Below the pieces are notes generated by a model, which searched no databases, was not told where the DNA came from, and worked only from the letters and a program-made list of their open reading frames with translations. The position numbers were made by a program, and so were the translations under genes. From G965200765 sp965200765 (GTDB lineage Bacteria; Pseudomonadota; Gammaproteobacteria; Arenicellales; JAJDZL01), in assembly GCA_965200765.1 (NCBI GenBank), contig OZ241380.1, forward strand, positions 806,001 to 870,000: a stretch of 64,000 nt of DNA. The letters are read 5' to 3'. Of this stretch, positions 16,771 to 25,425 are shown piece by piece; within the stretch, counting starts at the first letter, position 1, and each line of letters starts with the position of its first letter.

Positions 16771-18828
16771 CTATTGTCGTTCTGACGGACGCGGGGGACT
16801 TCCGGATACCAAATTTCCCCTGACCGCAGGTGATAGATCAAAAATATTGGGCGATAGTGTTGTCAATTGTCCATCTTCAAACATGACCCATGCGGACTCG
16901 CGTATGATTCTGCGCGTTGGCCCGATCTGCAGACGCGCAGTAACGCCGTGATAGCGTGCTTCTCCTATGTCGCGCAGAAGTGCAACTCGATACATCAAAT
17001 TATAGGAATCCACACCCATGCCGAAAATTCGGTCCAACGAATTTGCAGTTGTCCAAGGGGTTTCAAACTTTTTTCGTAGAATTTCCAATGCATCTGACGA
17101 GTCCACTAGCCAAGGCACATCAGCGAACGTGACGTTGTTGACATCACGGTCATTGACCGCATCCAGCGCTCCTGTAAAGATTCGAGATGTTGAATAAACC
17201 GGTACTTTGTGGGCCTTCAGAAAATCAATATGGGGTTTGAGTATTCTGCCGTGAACAGGGTCGGCTACAAGAAAGATGAAATCAATGTCGTCGCGTCGTC
17301 TGGCAATGTGTTCAAACGACTGCCCTAGCAGCGCCCGGACATTGTAGTAGCGTGCTTCACTTTCGTTTACATTCAGGATTTTTTCAAGAAGCGAAGAATA
17401 CTCCGGTTGATTCAACGCATACATTTGCTTGGTCAGTACGGTGCCGCCCTGATTGGTCCACTCGGTTTCAAATGCCGAAACTACTCGCTCGGATCTTCGG
17501 TCTGGCGGGTAAATGACTATCGCGGTTGTATGTCCATCCAGTATGGCGCGCTGGGCAACTTGTACTCCATCCTGCTCGGGGGTCAGTGCAAACTGATATA
17601 CATGTTGCGGTAAATCGGTGCTGTCTGTATTGCCGATCAGCAATGTCGGTACAGTGAGATCTGTTGATACAGCAAGTTGTTGCGTTGTAGAGGTGCCAAG
17701 CGGACCTACAACAAACTGTGCGCCAGCTGTTATCGCTTGATCGTAATAAAGATTCGCCAAGCCTGGTTCTGAGCCAATATCGTAGACCTCAACTTCAGGT
17801 TTAAAGGGGTTGCTGTCTGCATCGTACTGGGCATTGAAGCCGTCAAGGAACGCGTGAGCCGCGGTACTGTTTTCCGAAGTCAGGGGCAGTAGCAATGCAA
17901 CTCTCCGAAGCGAACTCAACTGCGTTTCCAGATCCGGAAGTATGCCAGTTGACAGAATGGTTCCAGCCGGATGATTTGGATATTCTGCAAGCCATTTGTC
18001 GACTGCCGCAATCACTTGGTTGGGGTCGTAACTAACCACGTTCACTGCAAGTGCAAGCAAAATCCACCCTCTGGCAATGTTGTCTTCAGCTTCACTCATG
18101 GCCAGTGTCAGGTGATCGAATGGAATTTGATGCAACACTGCCCAGATGCGGTGCCCGATTGTTATAAGTTCGCTTTCATCGGAAGTCAGTGAATGCAAAC
18201 GAATCAATTCAATGGCCAGCGGCACCCCGCTATTCAATTTTTCAAGTGACCGGATCTTCAGTTGTAGAAGTTGACCCCTTTGATCGGCGGTCAATCGGGT
18301 GGTCCTGGAATTTGCTTCAAGAAGTCTTAGTGCCTCGCTGTGTCTTTGTCGGGATTGTTCAATTCGGGCCTGTGTCAAGAAATACGGTACCTGGTTTTGA
18401 GAACTCAAAGTGAATGGAAAAATCAAGTCAAAGATTTCCATGGCTTCCGTTGTACGGTTTTCATCCAGAAGTTGATTGACCGCTGCCAACAACTGTGCAA
18501 CTCGTTGTCCAGCATCGTTTTGTGCGACTTGCAGATGCTCCCAGGCAGGAATTGACGGTGGTGCAACAGGCTCCTGCTTCTCCGCTTCTATAGTTACTGT
18601 TTTGATTTCCTTGACGACGGGTTGCGTGATGATGGGTATTGCAAGTTCTTCCGGAGCTACAACTGTTTCCGCAGTTGTTGGAATCTCCGGAGTTGTATCG
18701 ACGGTTTGTGTTACCGGAGCGGCGCAACTCACCAATATGAAGCAAAACGCGGCTAGCGAGAACGATTTTCTTTGGAATGAAATCTCAAAGACGGTTCTAG
18801 AGTTCAGGCGTATGGGTATCATAGTCAT
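16771..18828 (-). CDS. lpoA: Penicillin-binding protein activator LpoA
   Basis: A 685-residue outer-membrane lipoprotein that activates the peptidoglycan synthase PBP1A from outside the glycan layer. The signal peptide ends in ILVSC with the lipidated Cys35, followed by a proline- and valine-rich linker. An N-terminal TPR-like helical part comes next, then a C-terminal periplasmic-binding-protein fold (VALLLPLTSENSTAAHAFLDGFNAQY, VGPLGTSTTQQLA, DFIFLVADPVHGRILKPHIDF). It is divergent from rsmI, as in many gammaproteobacteria. An internal ATG at codon 3 is an equally possible start. Confidence 0.92.
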   Translation of the reverse strand: MTMIPIRLNSRTVFEISFQRKSFSLAAFCFILVSCAAPVTQTVDTTPEIPTTAETVVAPEELAIPIITQPVVKEIKTVTIEAEKQEPVAPPSIPAWEHLQVAQNDAGQRVAQLLAAVNQLLDENRTTEAMEIFDLIFPFTLSSQNQVPYFLTQARIEQSRQRHSEALRLLEANSRTTRLTADQRGQLLQLKIRSLEKLNSGVPLAIELIRLHSLTSDESELITIGHRIWAVLHQIPFDHLTLAMSEAEDNIARGWILLALAVNVVSYDPNQVIAAVDKWLAEYPNHPAGTILSTGILPDLETQLSSLRRVALLLPLTSENSTAAHAFLDGFNAQYDADSNPFKPEVEVYDIGSEPGLANLYYDQAITAGAQFVVGPLGTSTTQQLAVSTDLTVPTLLIGNTDSTDLPQHVYQFALTPEQDGVQVAQRAILDGHTTAIVIYPPDRRSERVVSAFETEWTNQGGTVLTKQMYALNQPEYSSLLEKILNVNESEARYYNVRALLGQSFEHIARRRDDIDFIFLVADPVHGRILKPHIDFLKAHKVPVYSTSRIFTGALDAVNDRDVNNVTFADVPWLVDSSDALEILRKKFETPWTTANSLDRIFGMGVDSYNLMYRVALLRDIGEARYHGVTARLQIGPTRRIIRESAWVMFEDGQLTTLSPNIFDLSPAVRGNLVSGSPPRPSERQ

Positions 18829-18870
18829 ATAAGCTTTGACAGAAAATATTATAAACAGCTGGAAACAGTA

Positions 18871-19737
18871 TTGAATAATTCGGGCAAATTATTTGTTGTC
18901 GCGACACCCATTGGCAACCTTGAAGACTTGTCGTTTCGAGCTGTCAAGGTATTGAAGGAAGTCGATCTGGTTGCGGCGGAAGACACGAGACACACTAGAA
19001 AGCTGTTGCAAAGATACAGCATTTCAGTTCCGATTACTTCCTGTCATCACCACAATGAAGCCGTCAAACTGGATGATTTGTTGCAACGCGTGAAAAATGG
19101 TCAGCGTATTGCACTGGTTTCAGATGCCGGAACACCAGCGATCAACGACCCCGGAAGATTACTGATTTCGCGGGCACATGAAATGCAGCTTGATGTTGTA
19201 CCAGTACCGGGACCTTCTGCATTGACCACAGCATTGTCGGTTAGCGGGTTGAATGCAAGGAGCGTGTTGTTTGAAGGTTTTTTGCCGTCGCGTCGTCAAG
19301 AACGGCGAAACTCTTTAAAACGTTTGGCTTTGGAACCCCGAACGGTGGTCATTTTTGAGGCGCCGCACCGGATTGTTGTATCCATTCAGGATATTGCGGA
19401 AGCAATGGGAGAGGATCGAAGGGCTTGCGTTGCACGGGAAATGACAAAAATTCACGAAACGATACGAGTTGGCAATCTGGGCGAATTATCGGATTGGATT
19501 CAGCACAGTCCCGAAATCTGCAAAGGGGAGTTCGTCATTGCAATTGAGGCGCCGCAAAAGAATTTTCAATTGACCGGGGAAAATGAAGCACAGATTGATC
19601 ATGCACTGGAAGTGTTGCTTGAAGAGTTTTCACCAAGCAAAGCGGCCGAAATTGCATCTCGTATGCTTTTTGTGCAACGCAATCGACTTTATCGGCGGGC
19701 ATTGGACTTGTCCGGTCGCAAGCAGGCAAAGGACTGA
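18871..19737 (+). CDS. rsmI: 16S rRNA (cytidine-1402-2'-O)-methyltransferase
   Basis: A tetrapyrrole-methylase-fold enzyme that methylates the ribose of C1402 in the 16S rRNA decoding centre. Signatures are LFVVATPIGNLEDLSFRA, VAAEDTRHTRKLL, LVSDAGTPAINDPG and VPGPSALTTALSVSGL, with a C-terminal helical domain. The start is TTG at 18871 (288 residues), as no ATG is well placed. It is divergent from lpoA with a 42-base gap, so both promoters must overlap or lie within the flanks. Confidence 0.94.
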   Translation: MNNSGKLFVVATPIGNLEDLSFRAVKVLKEVDLVAAEDTRHTRKLLQRYSISVPITSCHHHNEAVKLDDLLQRVKNGQRIALVSDAGTPAINDPGRLLISRAHEMQLDVVPVPGPSALTTALSVSGLNARSVLFEGFLPSRRQERRNSLKRLALEPRTVVIFEAPHRIVVSIQDIAEAMGEDRRACVAREMTKIHETIRVGNLGELSDWIQHSPEICKGEFVIAIEAPQKNFQLTGENEAQIDHALEVLLEEFSPSKAAEIASRMLFVQRNRLYRRALDLSGRKQAKD

Positions 19738-19797
19738 ATTGTATTCAGTTTGGAAAGTTGCGTGTCAAGATTCCTATAGTACTATAGTATAGTTACA

Positions 19798-20171
19798 AGA
19801 GAGTTGGCTGGACAGTCGCTCGTTATTCATTGAATGGCGGGAGGAAAGTCCGGGCTCCGAAGGGCAGGGTGCCAGATAACGTCTGGGCGGTGTGAACCGA
19901 CGGAAAGTGCCACAGAAAATATACCGCCAGCACCATAGCATCGCCGCTCGCTGGTAAGGGTGAAATGGTGCGGTAAGAGCGCACCGCGTTTACGGCAACG
20001 TAAATGGCAGGGTAAACCCCACCCGGAGCAAGACCAAATAGGAATTCAATGTCGTTGCCCGCGTCGGATTCGGGTAGGTTGCTAGAGACTCGTGGCGATA
20101 CGAGTCCCAGATAAATGACTGTCAGTGGTCAAATTTGACTGCACAGAACCCGGCTTACAGGCCAACTCTCT
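19798..20171 (+). ncRNA. rnpB: RNase P RNA, class A
   Basis: The catalytic RNA that matures tRNA 5' ends. The P1 helix is AGAGAGTTGGC (19798-19808) with GCCAACTCTCT (20161-20171). Inside are the conserved GGAGGAAAGTCCGGGCTCC region (about 19842-19859), GGTAAGGGTGAAATGGTG, GGTAAACCCCACC CGGAGCAAGACC and a final ACAGAACCCGGCTTACAG. Length of about 374 nt is normal for class A. It lies between rsmI and the dcw promoter. Confidence 0.95.
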
Positions 20172-20349
20172 TGCTTTCCCGGTTTCCATTCCTTGTTTTT
20201 CTGGTATTTCGCAGACAAAACAAAAATTTTTTGCTAATTTTCAATTGCCTATATATGGACAGATCTGTAATAAATTAAAATCTCTCTCAATATTTGCAAG
20301 TAATTTGAAACATCTATAAAACGGTTCAGAAAAAAATTCAAAAAAAGGC
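20172..20349. other. AT-rich spacer between rnpB and the dcw promoter
   Basis: No gene is seen. A T-rich run near 20193-20200 might help end rnpB transcription, but no clear hairpin beyond P1 itself was found. Confidence 0.35.
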
Positions 20350-20378
20350 TTGACATTACGGAAGTTTCCTGATACTTT
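20350..20378 (+). promoter_or_regulatory. Candidate promoter of the mraZ-dcw cluster
   Basis: TTGACA at 20350-20355, a 17-base spacer and TACTTT at 20373-20378. The -35 is perfect and the spacing ideal; the -10 is weak, as often seen for regulated promoters. Transcription would start near 20385, some 120 bases before mraZ. Confidence 0.55.
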
Positions 20379-20390
20379 CAGTGTCATTAA

Positions 20391-20430
20391 GTGGGTGATT
20401 GGTGCATGTTTGTGGTAGATTATGGTAAAT
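20391..20430 (+). promoter_or_regulatory. Possible MraZ operator (TGG direct repeats)
   Basis: Immediately downstream of the predicted start point, TGTGGTAGAT (20411-20420) is followed directly by TATGGTAAAT (20421-20430), a 10-bp direct repeat sharing 8 of 10 bases. Two further TGG copies lie at 20392 and 20400, with less regular spacing. MraZ is known to repress its own operon by binding short G-rich repeats spaced one helical turn apart near this position. The match is by layout, not by a proven consensus. Confidence 0.45.
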
Positions 20431-20503
20431 CAGTCACAAACAAGCTATACGAAGTGTGCCAATCACATGACATAACAACCAGGAAAAGAGAGGGAATTCA
20501 GCG

Positions 20504-20980
20504 TTGACTGAGTCATATACAGGTAGAAACAGTGTTTCGATGGACTCGAAAGGCCGGGTGATGATGCCGGTAAACTTTCGAGATCTGTTGGCGCGTACCT
20601 GCGATTCCAAAATCGTAATTACGATTGATCTTCATGAACCGTGCCTGGTAATTTATCCCTACCATCGATGGACCGAGATCGAAGAAAATTTCAGTGCCCG
20701 GCCCGGCGCCGGTGCCAAATTGAACCAGATCAAGAGACTTCTGCTCGGCCACGCGAAAAGTTGCGAACTGGATTCTGCCGGGAGATTTCTGATTCCACAA
20801 TACTTAAGGCAGTATGCCGAACTGGAAAGCAATGTTTCTGTCGTCGGCATTGATGAAAACAAAATGGAAGTATGGGATGACATCAAGTGGGAAGAAAATT
20901 TGCAGAAATTTTCTGGTGATGCATTGAAAGACGATGAAACCACTGAAACCATGTTGCAAGGGTTGGACTTTAACTTCTAA
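20504..20980 (+). CDS. mraZ: Transcriptional regulator MraZ
   Basis: A 158-residue AbrB-fold protein with two MraZ repeats: N-terminal NSVSMDSKGRVMMPVNFRDLL and C-terminal HAKSCELDSAGRFLIPQYLRQYA, each with the DxxGR signature. It represses the dcw promoter in bacteria where it was studied. The start is TTG at 20504 with GAGAGGGA upstream. It heads the cluster, 14 nt before rsmH. Confidence 0.95.
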   Translation: MTESYTGRNSVSMDSKGRVMMPVNFRDLLARTCDSKIVITIDLHEPCLVIYPYHRWTEIEENFSARPGAGAKLNQIKRLLLGHAKSCELDSAGRFLIPQYLRQYAELESNVSVVGIDENKMEVWDDIKWEENLQKFSGDALKDDETTETMLQGLDFNF

Positions 20981-20994
20981 ACCGGTGTATATGA

Positions 20995-21966
20995 ATGGTC
21001 GTTTCGTCGAAATTCAAAAACAATGATCTGCACAAGCCAGTATTGGCTCCGCAAGTCGTTGATTCCCTGCGAATTATACCAGATTCTGTCTATGTAGATG
21101 CGACATTCGGCCGAGGCGGGCATGGACGTCTGATTCTGGACAAGTTGAGCAAGGACGGCAGATTGTATGTCATGGATTGTGATCCGGAGGCGACACACGC
21201 CGCACAGCTCGCGTTTGAGAATGACCCTCGCGTGGTGGTTATTCACTCTCGTTTTTCAAACATCCAACAACAGTTGCAACAATGCGACCCGGAGATTCAG
21301 GTTGCTGGAATTCTTGCAGATCTGGGTGTTTCATCACCTCAATTGGATAGTCCGGAGCGCGGTTTCAGTTTTGACAAAGACGGACCGCTTGATATGCGAA
21401 TGAATACTGACGAACCGGAGAGTGCTTTCGATTTGCTCAAACGCGCCAGTGCAAGAGAGCTGGAGAACATCTTGCGAAATTACGGGGAAGAAAAATTTGC
21501 CCGCCGTATTGCCAGATCGATTGTCGAACAACGGTCCAGGCAACCCATAGAGTCCACAAATGAACTCGCAAAGCTTGTGGCACACAGCGTGCCAACCCGG
21601 GAACCGGGCAAGCATCCGGCTACCAGGACATTTCAGGCCATCCGGATTCATATCAACCGTGAACTCAAAGAACTTTCATCATTTTTGCCGCAATGCATCG
21701 AATTGCTGAAGAAAGGCGGGCGGCTTGTGGTGATTACGTTTCACTCTATTGAAGATCGACTGGTCAAGAAATTCATGCGAAATGCGTCTATTGGTGCGCC
21801 GGGACCGGAAGGGGTACCGTTTCGACAGAGTGAATTTCGACCCACACTCAGTATCGTAGGTCGTGCCATGCGTCCGAGTGCCGAAGAAATTCGACAGAAT
21901 CGCCGTGCCCGCAGTGCAACTCTCCGGGTAGCTGAAAGAACAGGAGAAGTTTCATGCGTGCATTAA
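20995..21966 (+). CDS. rsmH: 16S rRNA (cytosine-1402-N4)-methyltransferase
   Basis: A 323-residue enzyme (MraW) that methylates N4 of C1402 in 16S rRNA, the same base whose ribose is methylated by RsmI. Motifs include HKPVLAPQVVDSL, VDATFGRGGHGRLIL, GILADLGVSSPQLD, RGFSFDKDGPLDMRMN and FHSIEDRLVKKF. The 3' end overlaps ftsL by 13 bases. Confidence 0.96.
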   Translation: MVVSSKFKNNDLHKPVLAPQVVDSLRIIPDSVYVDATFGRGGHGRLILDKLSKDGRLYVMDCDPEATHAAQLAFENDPRVVVIHSRFSNIQQQLQQCDPEIQVAGILADLGVSSPQLDSPERGFSFDKDGPLDMRMNTDEPESAFDLLKRASARELENILRNYGEEKFARRIARSIVEQRSRQPIESTNELAKLVAHSVPTREPGKHPATRTFQAIRIHINRELKELSSFLPQCIELLKKGGRLVVITFHSIEDRLVKKFMRNASIGAPGPEGVPFRQSEFRPTLSIVGRAMRPSAEEIRQNRRARSATLRVAERTGEVSCVH

Positions 21967-22238
21967 TATATGTCATCGCCGTGATTTGCCTGATTTCAGC
22001 GGTTGCCGTTGTGGGTGTTCGGCATGAAAATCGAATTTCATTCATTGAACTTCAGGCACTGTATCAGGAACGCGACAACCTGAATATTGAGTGGCGACGT
22101 TTGTTGCTTGAACAAGCCGCGTTGTCACGCTACAAGCAGCTGGAAGATTGGGCCAGTTCCAATCTCACCATGGAGTCGCCGGAACAGCAGATCGTTTTGC
22201 TGGTTCCAGAAAATGAAAATGCGGAGCCGACGGAATGA
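21954..22238 (+). CDS. ftsL: Cell division protein FtsL
   Basis: A 94-residue bitopic membrane protein: short N-terminus, one transmembrane helix (about 4-20), then a periplasmic coiled coil (ELQALYQERDNLNIEWRRLLLEQAALS). With FtsB and FtsQ it forms the complex that activates FtsWI at the septum. Its position between rsmH and ftsI with overlaps on both sides is diagnostic. Confidence 0.92.
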   Translation: MRALIYVIAVICLISAVAVVGVRHENRISFIELQALYQERDNLNIEWRRLLLEQAALSRYKQLEDWASSNLTMESPEQQIVLLVPENENAEPTE

Positions 22239-23944
22239 GTCAGCCAATGGAAAGAAACTCCTATCAGATTCCGCCTCGCGATCTGATTGTGCTGATTGTC
22301 GTAGCGATTGGGTTCGTGATGTTGCTGGTGCGCGCCGCACAGTTGCAGATTATTTCTCCCGAGTACTTGCAGGCGCAAGGCGATGCCCGTTTCCTGAGAA
22401 ATGAAACAATTACTGCAAATCGCGGAATCATACGCGATCGCAATGGCAAAATTCTTGCAATCAGCACACCGGTTGATTCAGTGTGGGCAGAACCAACTGT
22501 TCTCGCCAGTGCAATAGACCGGGTGCCGGAACTTGCATCGGTACTTGAGTCACCCGAAGACGAGATTCGTCAAGATGTTGAGAAGTTTTCTGCCAACAAC
22601 AAGGAGTTTCTTTATCTGAAGCGTCATTTGACTCCGGAACACGCCAATTCAGTGATGGAACTCCAGGTGCCGGGCGTACATTTATTACGTGAATACCGGC
22701 GCTATTACCCGAATGGTGCTGCAACTGGTACCGTCATCGGCTACACGAACATAGACGACGAGGGTCTGGAGGGACTCGAGTTGTCACTGAATTCTATCTT
22801 GCAAGGAGTACCTGGCGTTCAACGCGTGATGAAAGACCGGTTAGGTCGAACAGTGGAAACGGTCGAGAATATCCGTGCAGTGCAGGACGGGTCAGACATT
22901 GTATTAAGCATAGATTCTCGCATTCAGCAGATTGCATTCAGGAGTCTGTTGCGAACAATCGAAAAATTCAAGGCTGATCAAGCAACCGCAGTGGTGATAG
23001 ACCCGCAAACCGGAGAGATTTTGGCGGTAGCGACTGCACCGGGTTTCAATCCCAATGATCCTGGCGACCGGCGAGTAACCCGAAATTCAGCGGTGACAGA
23101 CGTATTTGAACCGGGTTCGACGATCAAGCCGTTCGCAGTTGCCAAGGCATTAATGGAAAACGTAGTTACTTCCGATACTGTCATTGATACTTCACCGGGA
23201 TATATGAGCATTGGCGGGTTTTCGGTGAAAGACATTCGAAATTTCGGCGCATTGTCTGTTTACGATGTAGTTGTCAAGTCCAGCAATGTTGGAGTCGTAA
23301 GAATTGCCACACAAGTCGAGGCGAATCAACTGGCAGATTTTTACCGTTCACTCGGCTTGAGTCAAGGCACCGAAAGCGGACTACCGGGAGAGCGTCCCGG
23401 ACTGTTTCCAAACCGGTCAAAGTGGCGTCAAAGTGAACATGCAACATTGACCTATGGCTATGGGTTTGCAGTTACTGCGATGCAACTGGTTCAGGCCTAT
23501 GGTGCAATGGCAAATGGTGGTGTGTTGGTGCCGTTGACGATTGAAAAACGCAACCGGCCCATTGAAGGACGACGCATACTTTCGTCTTCAATCGTGTCGG
23601 AAATCAACAGCATGATGGAAACCGTGGTTTCTCCGAGAGGAACATCAAGGCGAGCCCGGATTCCTTTGTACCGAGTTGCCGGAAAATCTGGAACGGTGCA
23701 AAAGTTGATTGACGGTGCTTACAGTGAAGACCAGCATCTTGCCTTGTTTGCCGGATTTGCGCCGGTATCCAATCCGAGACTGGCCACCGTTGTGGTGGTA
23801 GACAATCCGCGGTCGGAAGTGTATTACGGCGGTGCAGTAGCGGCACCGGCGTTTCGCGAAATTGTCAGCGCATCCTTGCGCATTCTGAATCAGAGACCGG
23901 ATGACATGGCGAAGTTTTTCGATACCGGGGGAAGCAGTACATGA
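22235..23944 (+). CDS. ftsI: Septal peptidoglycan transpeptidase FtsI (PBP3)
   Basis: A 569-residue class B penicillin-binding protein. A transmembrane helix (about 16-38) precedes the pedestal domain with RGIIRDRNGKILA. The transpeptidase has the catalytic serine in EPGSTIKPF (Ser295, Lys298), KSSN (348-351) and KSGT (484-487). It crosslinks septal peptidoglycan with FtsW. It overlaps ftsL by four bases and murE by four, so translation is probably coupled. Confidence 0.96.
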   Translation: MSQPMERNSYQIPPRDLIVLIVVAIGFVMLLVRAAQLQIISPEYLQAQGDARFLRNETITANRGIIRDRNGKILAISTPVDSVWAEPTVLASAIDRVPELASVLESPEDEIRQDVEKFSANNKEFLYLKRHLTPEHANSVMELQVPGVHLLREYRRYYPNGAATGTVIGYTNIDDEGLEGLELSLNSILQGVPGVQRVMKDRLGRTVETVENIRAVQDGSDIVLSIDSRIQQIAFRSLLRTIEKFKADQATAVVIDPQTGEILAVATAPGFNPNDPGDRRVTRNSAVTDVFEPGSTIKPFAVAKALMENVVTSDTVIDTSPGYMSIGGFSVKDIRNFGALSVYDVVVKSSNVGVVRIATQVEANQLADFYRSLGLSQGTESGLPGERPGLFPNRSKWRQSEHATLTYGYGFAVTAMQLVQAYGAMANGGVLVPLTIEKRNRPIEGRRILSSSIVSEINSMMETVVSPRGTSRRARIPLYRVAGKSGTVQKLIDGAYSEDQHLALFAGFAPVSNPRLATVVVVDNPRSEVYYGGAVAAPAFREIVSASLRILNQRPDDMAKFFDTGGSST

Positions 23945-25425
23945 TCTCCACGGCAAGTAAAACAAATCCGGGCATCCCTCTGAGTCAGTTGTTTGCCGGA
24001 ATGGATGATATTGGAATCAACGCCAATCCAACAATCAGCAGCTTGCATCTGGACAGTCGCGACGTCGAACCGGGTGGCCTGTTTTTTGCAATTCCTGGGT
24101 CCAGCCTTGATGGACGTAACTATATTCCGCAGGCAATCAGGTCCGGGGCATCTGCAGTCGCATACGACCCTCAGAATTGGATGGCAATTGATAACACTTC
24201 TGTTCCCAGTATCGAAGTGCCTCGTTTACAGCGCAGAATTGGAAAAATTGCTGATGTGTTTTACAACCATCCTTCCAGCAAGTTGCATGTTGTCGGTATC
24301 ACTGGCACGAACGGAAAAACCACTTGCGCTTGGCTAGTTGCACAGGCACTGGATGAGCTCGGGAGCTGTTGTGGACTGTTAGGTACACTTGGTTCAGGCT
24401 TGATGCGCAAGATACACTCGGAATCCCTGACAACTCCGAATGCCATTCAGTTGCAGAAGCGATTGTCAGACCTTCTGGAGGCCGGTGCCGAGTTTGCTTG
24501 CATGGAAGTGTCTTCTCACGCATTGGACCAGTCGCGTACATCAGGTACACGATTCCAAACAGTTGTCTTCACCAACTTGTCGCAAGATCACCTGGACTAC
24601 CACGGCACCTTCGCAAATTATCGAAATGCGAAAGCACGGCTATTTGAAGAAGAATATTCCAGTTGTTCAATATTGAATATTGATGATGAATTCGGCAAAT
24701 GGCTGGTTGATCGGGCGCGTACGGACAAGGTAGTTACTTATGGACAGGGCAAGTCCGATATTCAATTGCTGAATATCGAATCGAGTCTGCAAGGGTTGCA
24801 GATATTGCTTTCAATTGAAGATGAAGTATTCCAAATTCAGTCGAAACTGCTTGGACGAATCAATGCAATCAACTTGACCGCAGTAGCCGCTGTGCTGCAT
24901 TCGCTTGGGCATACGGCAGAACGAATTGCGCAAGCACTTGAAACGCTCAATCCGGTGTCCGGCCGCCTTGAGCAACTCGCGGGGATGAAGAACAAGCCGA
25001 GAGTATTTATTGATTTTGCGCACACTCCCGACGGTTTGAAACGGGTACTGGATAGCTTGAAAGAGCTGACTGAAGGAAATCTCTGGTGTGTATTTGGTTG
25101 CGGCGGGGATCGCGACAAAATCAAGCGTGCGGCCATGGGAGCTGTTGCAGAAAGCAAGGCTGACAAAGTGGTACTCTGCGATGACAATCCGCGCACAGAA
25201 GATCCCGCAGCAATTCTCACAGACATTCTGGAAGGTATGACTACCACTCCGGTTGTACAGCATGATCGCTACAAGGCCATCCGCTTTGCGATCACCAAAG
25301 CCGGTCCCGATGACATCGTACTGGTGGCTGGCAAGGGACACGAACAGACGCAAATCTTCGCCGACCGCACGATTGAATTCAATGACCGCGCGGTAGTCGA
25401 AGAAATTTTGGGACAGGTGCAATGA
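23941..25425 (+). CDS. murE: UDP-MurNAc-L-Ala-D-Glu:meso-diaminopimelate ligase
   Basis: A 494-residue Mur ligase adding the third residue of the stem peptide. It has the ATP loop GITGTNGKTT, the SSHALDQSR block and DDNPRTEDP. The DNPR motif indicates meso-diaminopimelate rather than lysine, which fits a Gram-negative wall and the Mpl gene in this window. It overlaps both ftsI and murF by four bases. Confidence 0.96.
   Translation: MISTASKTNPGIPLSQLFAGMDDIGINANPTISSLHLDSRDVEPGGLFFAIPGSSLDGRNYIPQAIRSGASAVAYDPQNWMAIDNTSVPSIEVPRLQRRIGKIADVFYNHPSSKLHVVGITGTNGKTTCAWLVAQALDELGSCCGLLGTLGSGLMRKIHSESLTTPNAIQLQKRLSDLLEAGAEFACMEVSSHALDQSRTSGTRFQTVVFTNLSQDHLDYHGTFANYRNAKARLFEEEYSSCSILNIDDEFGKWLVDRARTDKVVTYGQGKSDIQLLNIESSLQGLQILLSIEDEVFQIQSKLLGRINAINLTAVAAVLHSLGHTAERIAQALETLNPVSGRLEQLAGMKNKPRVFIDFAHTPDGLKRVLDSLKELTEGNLWCVFGCGGDRDKIKRAAMGAVAESKADKVVLCDDNPRTEDPAAILTDILEGMTTTPVVQHDRYKAIRFAITKAGPDDIVLVAGKGHEQTQIFADRTIEFNDRAVVEEILGQVQ

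Noticed and set aside
24811..25422. 203-codon minus-strand frame inside murE
   Set aside because: Antisense shadow; no start signal and a family-less sequence.
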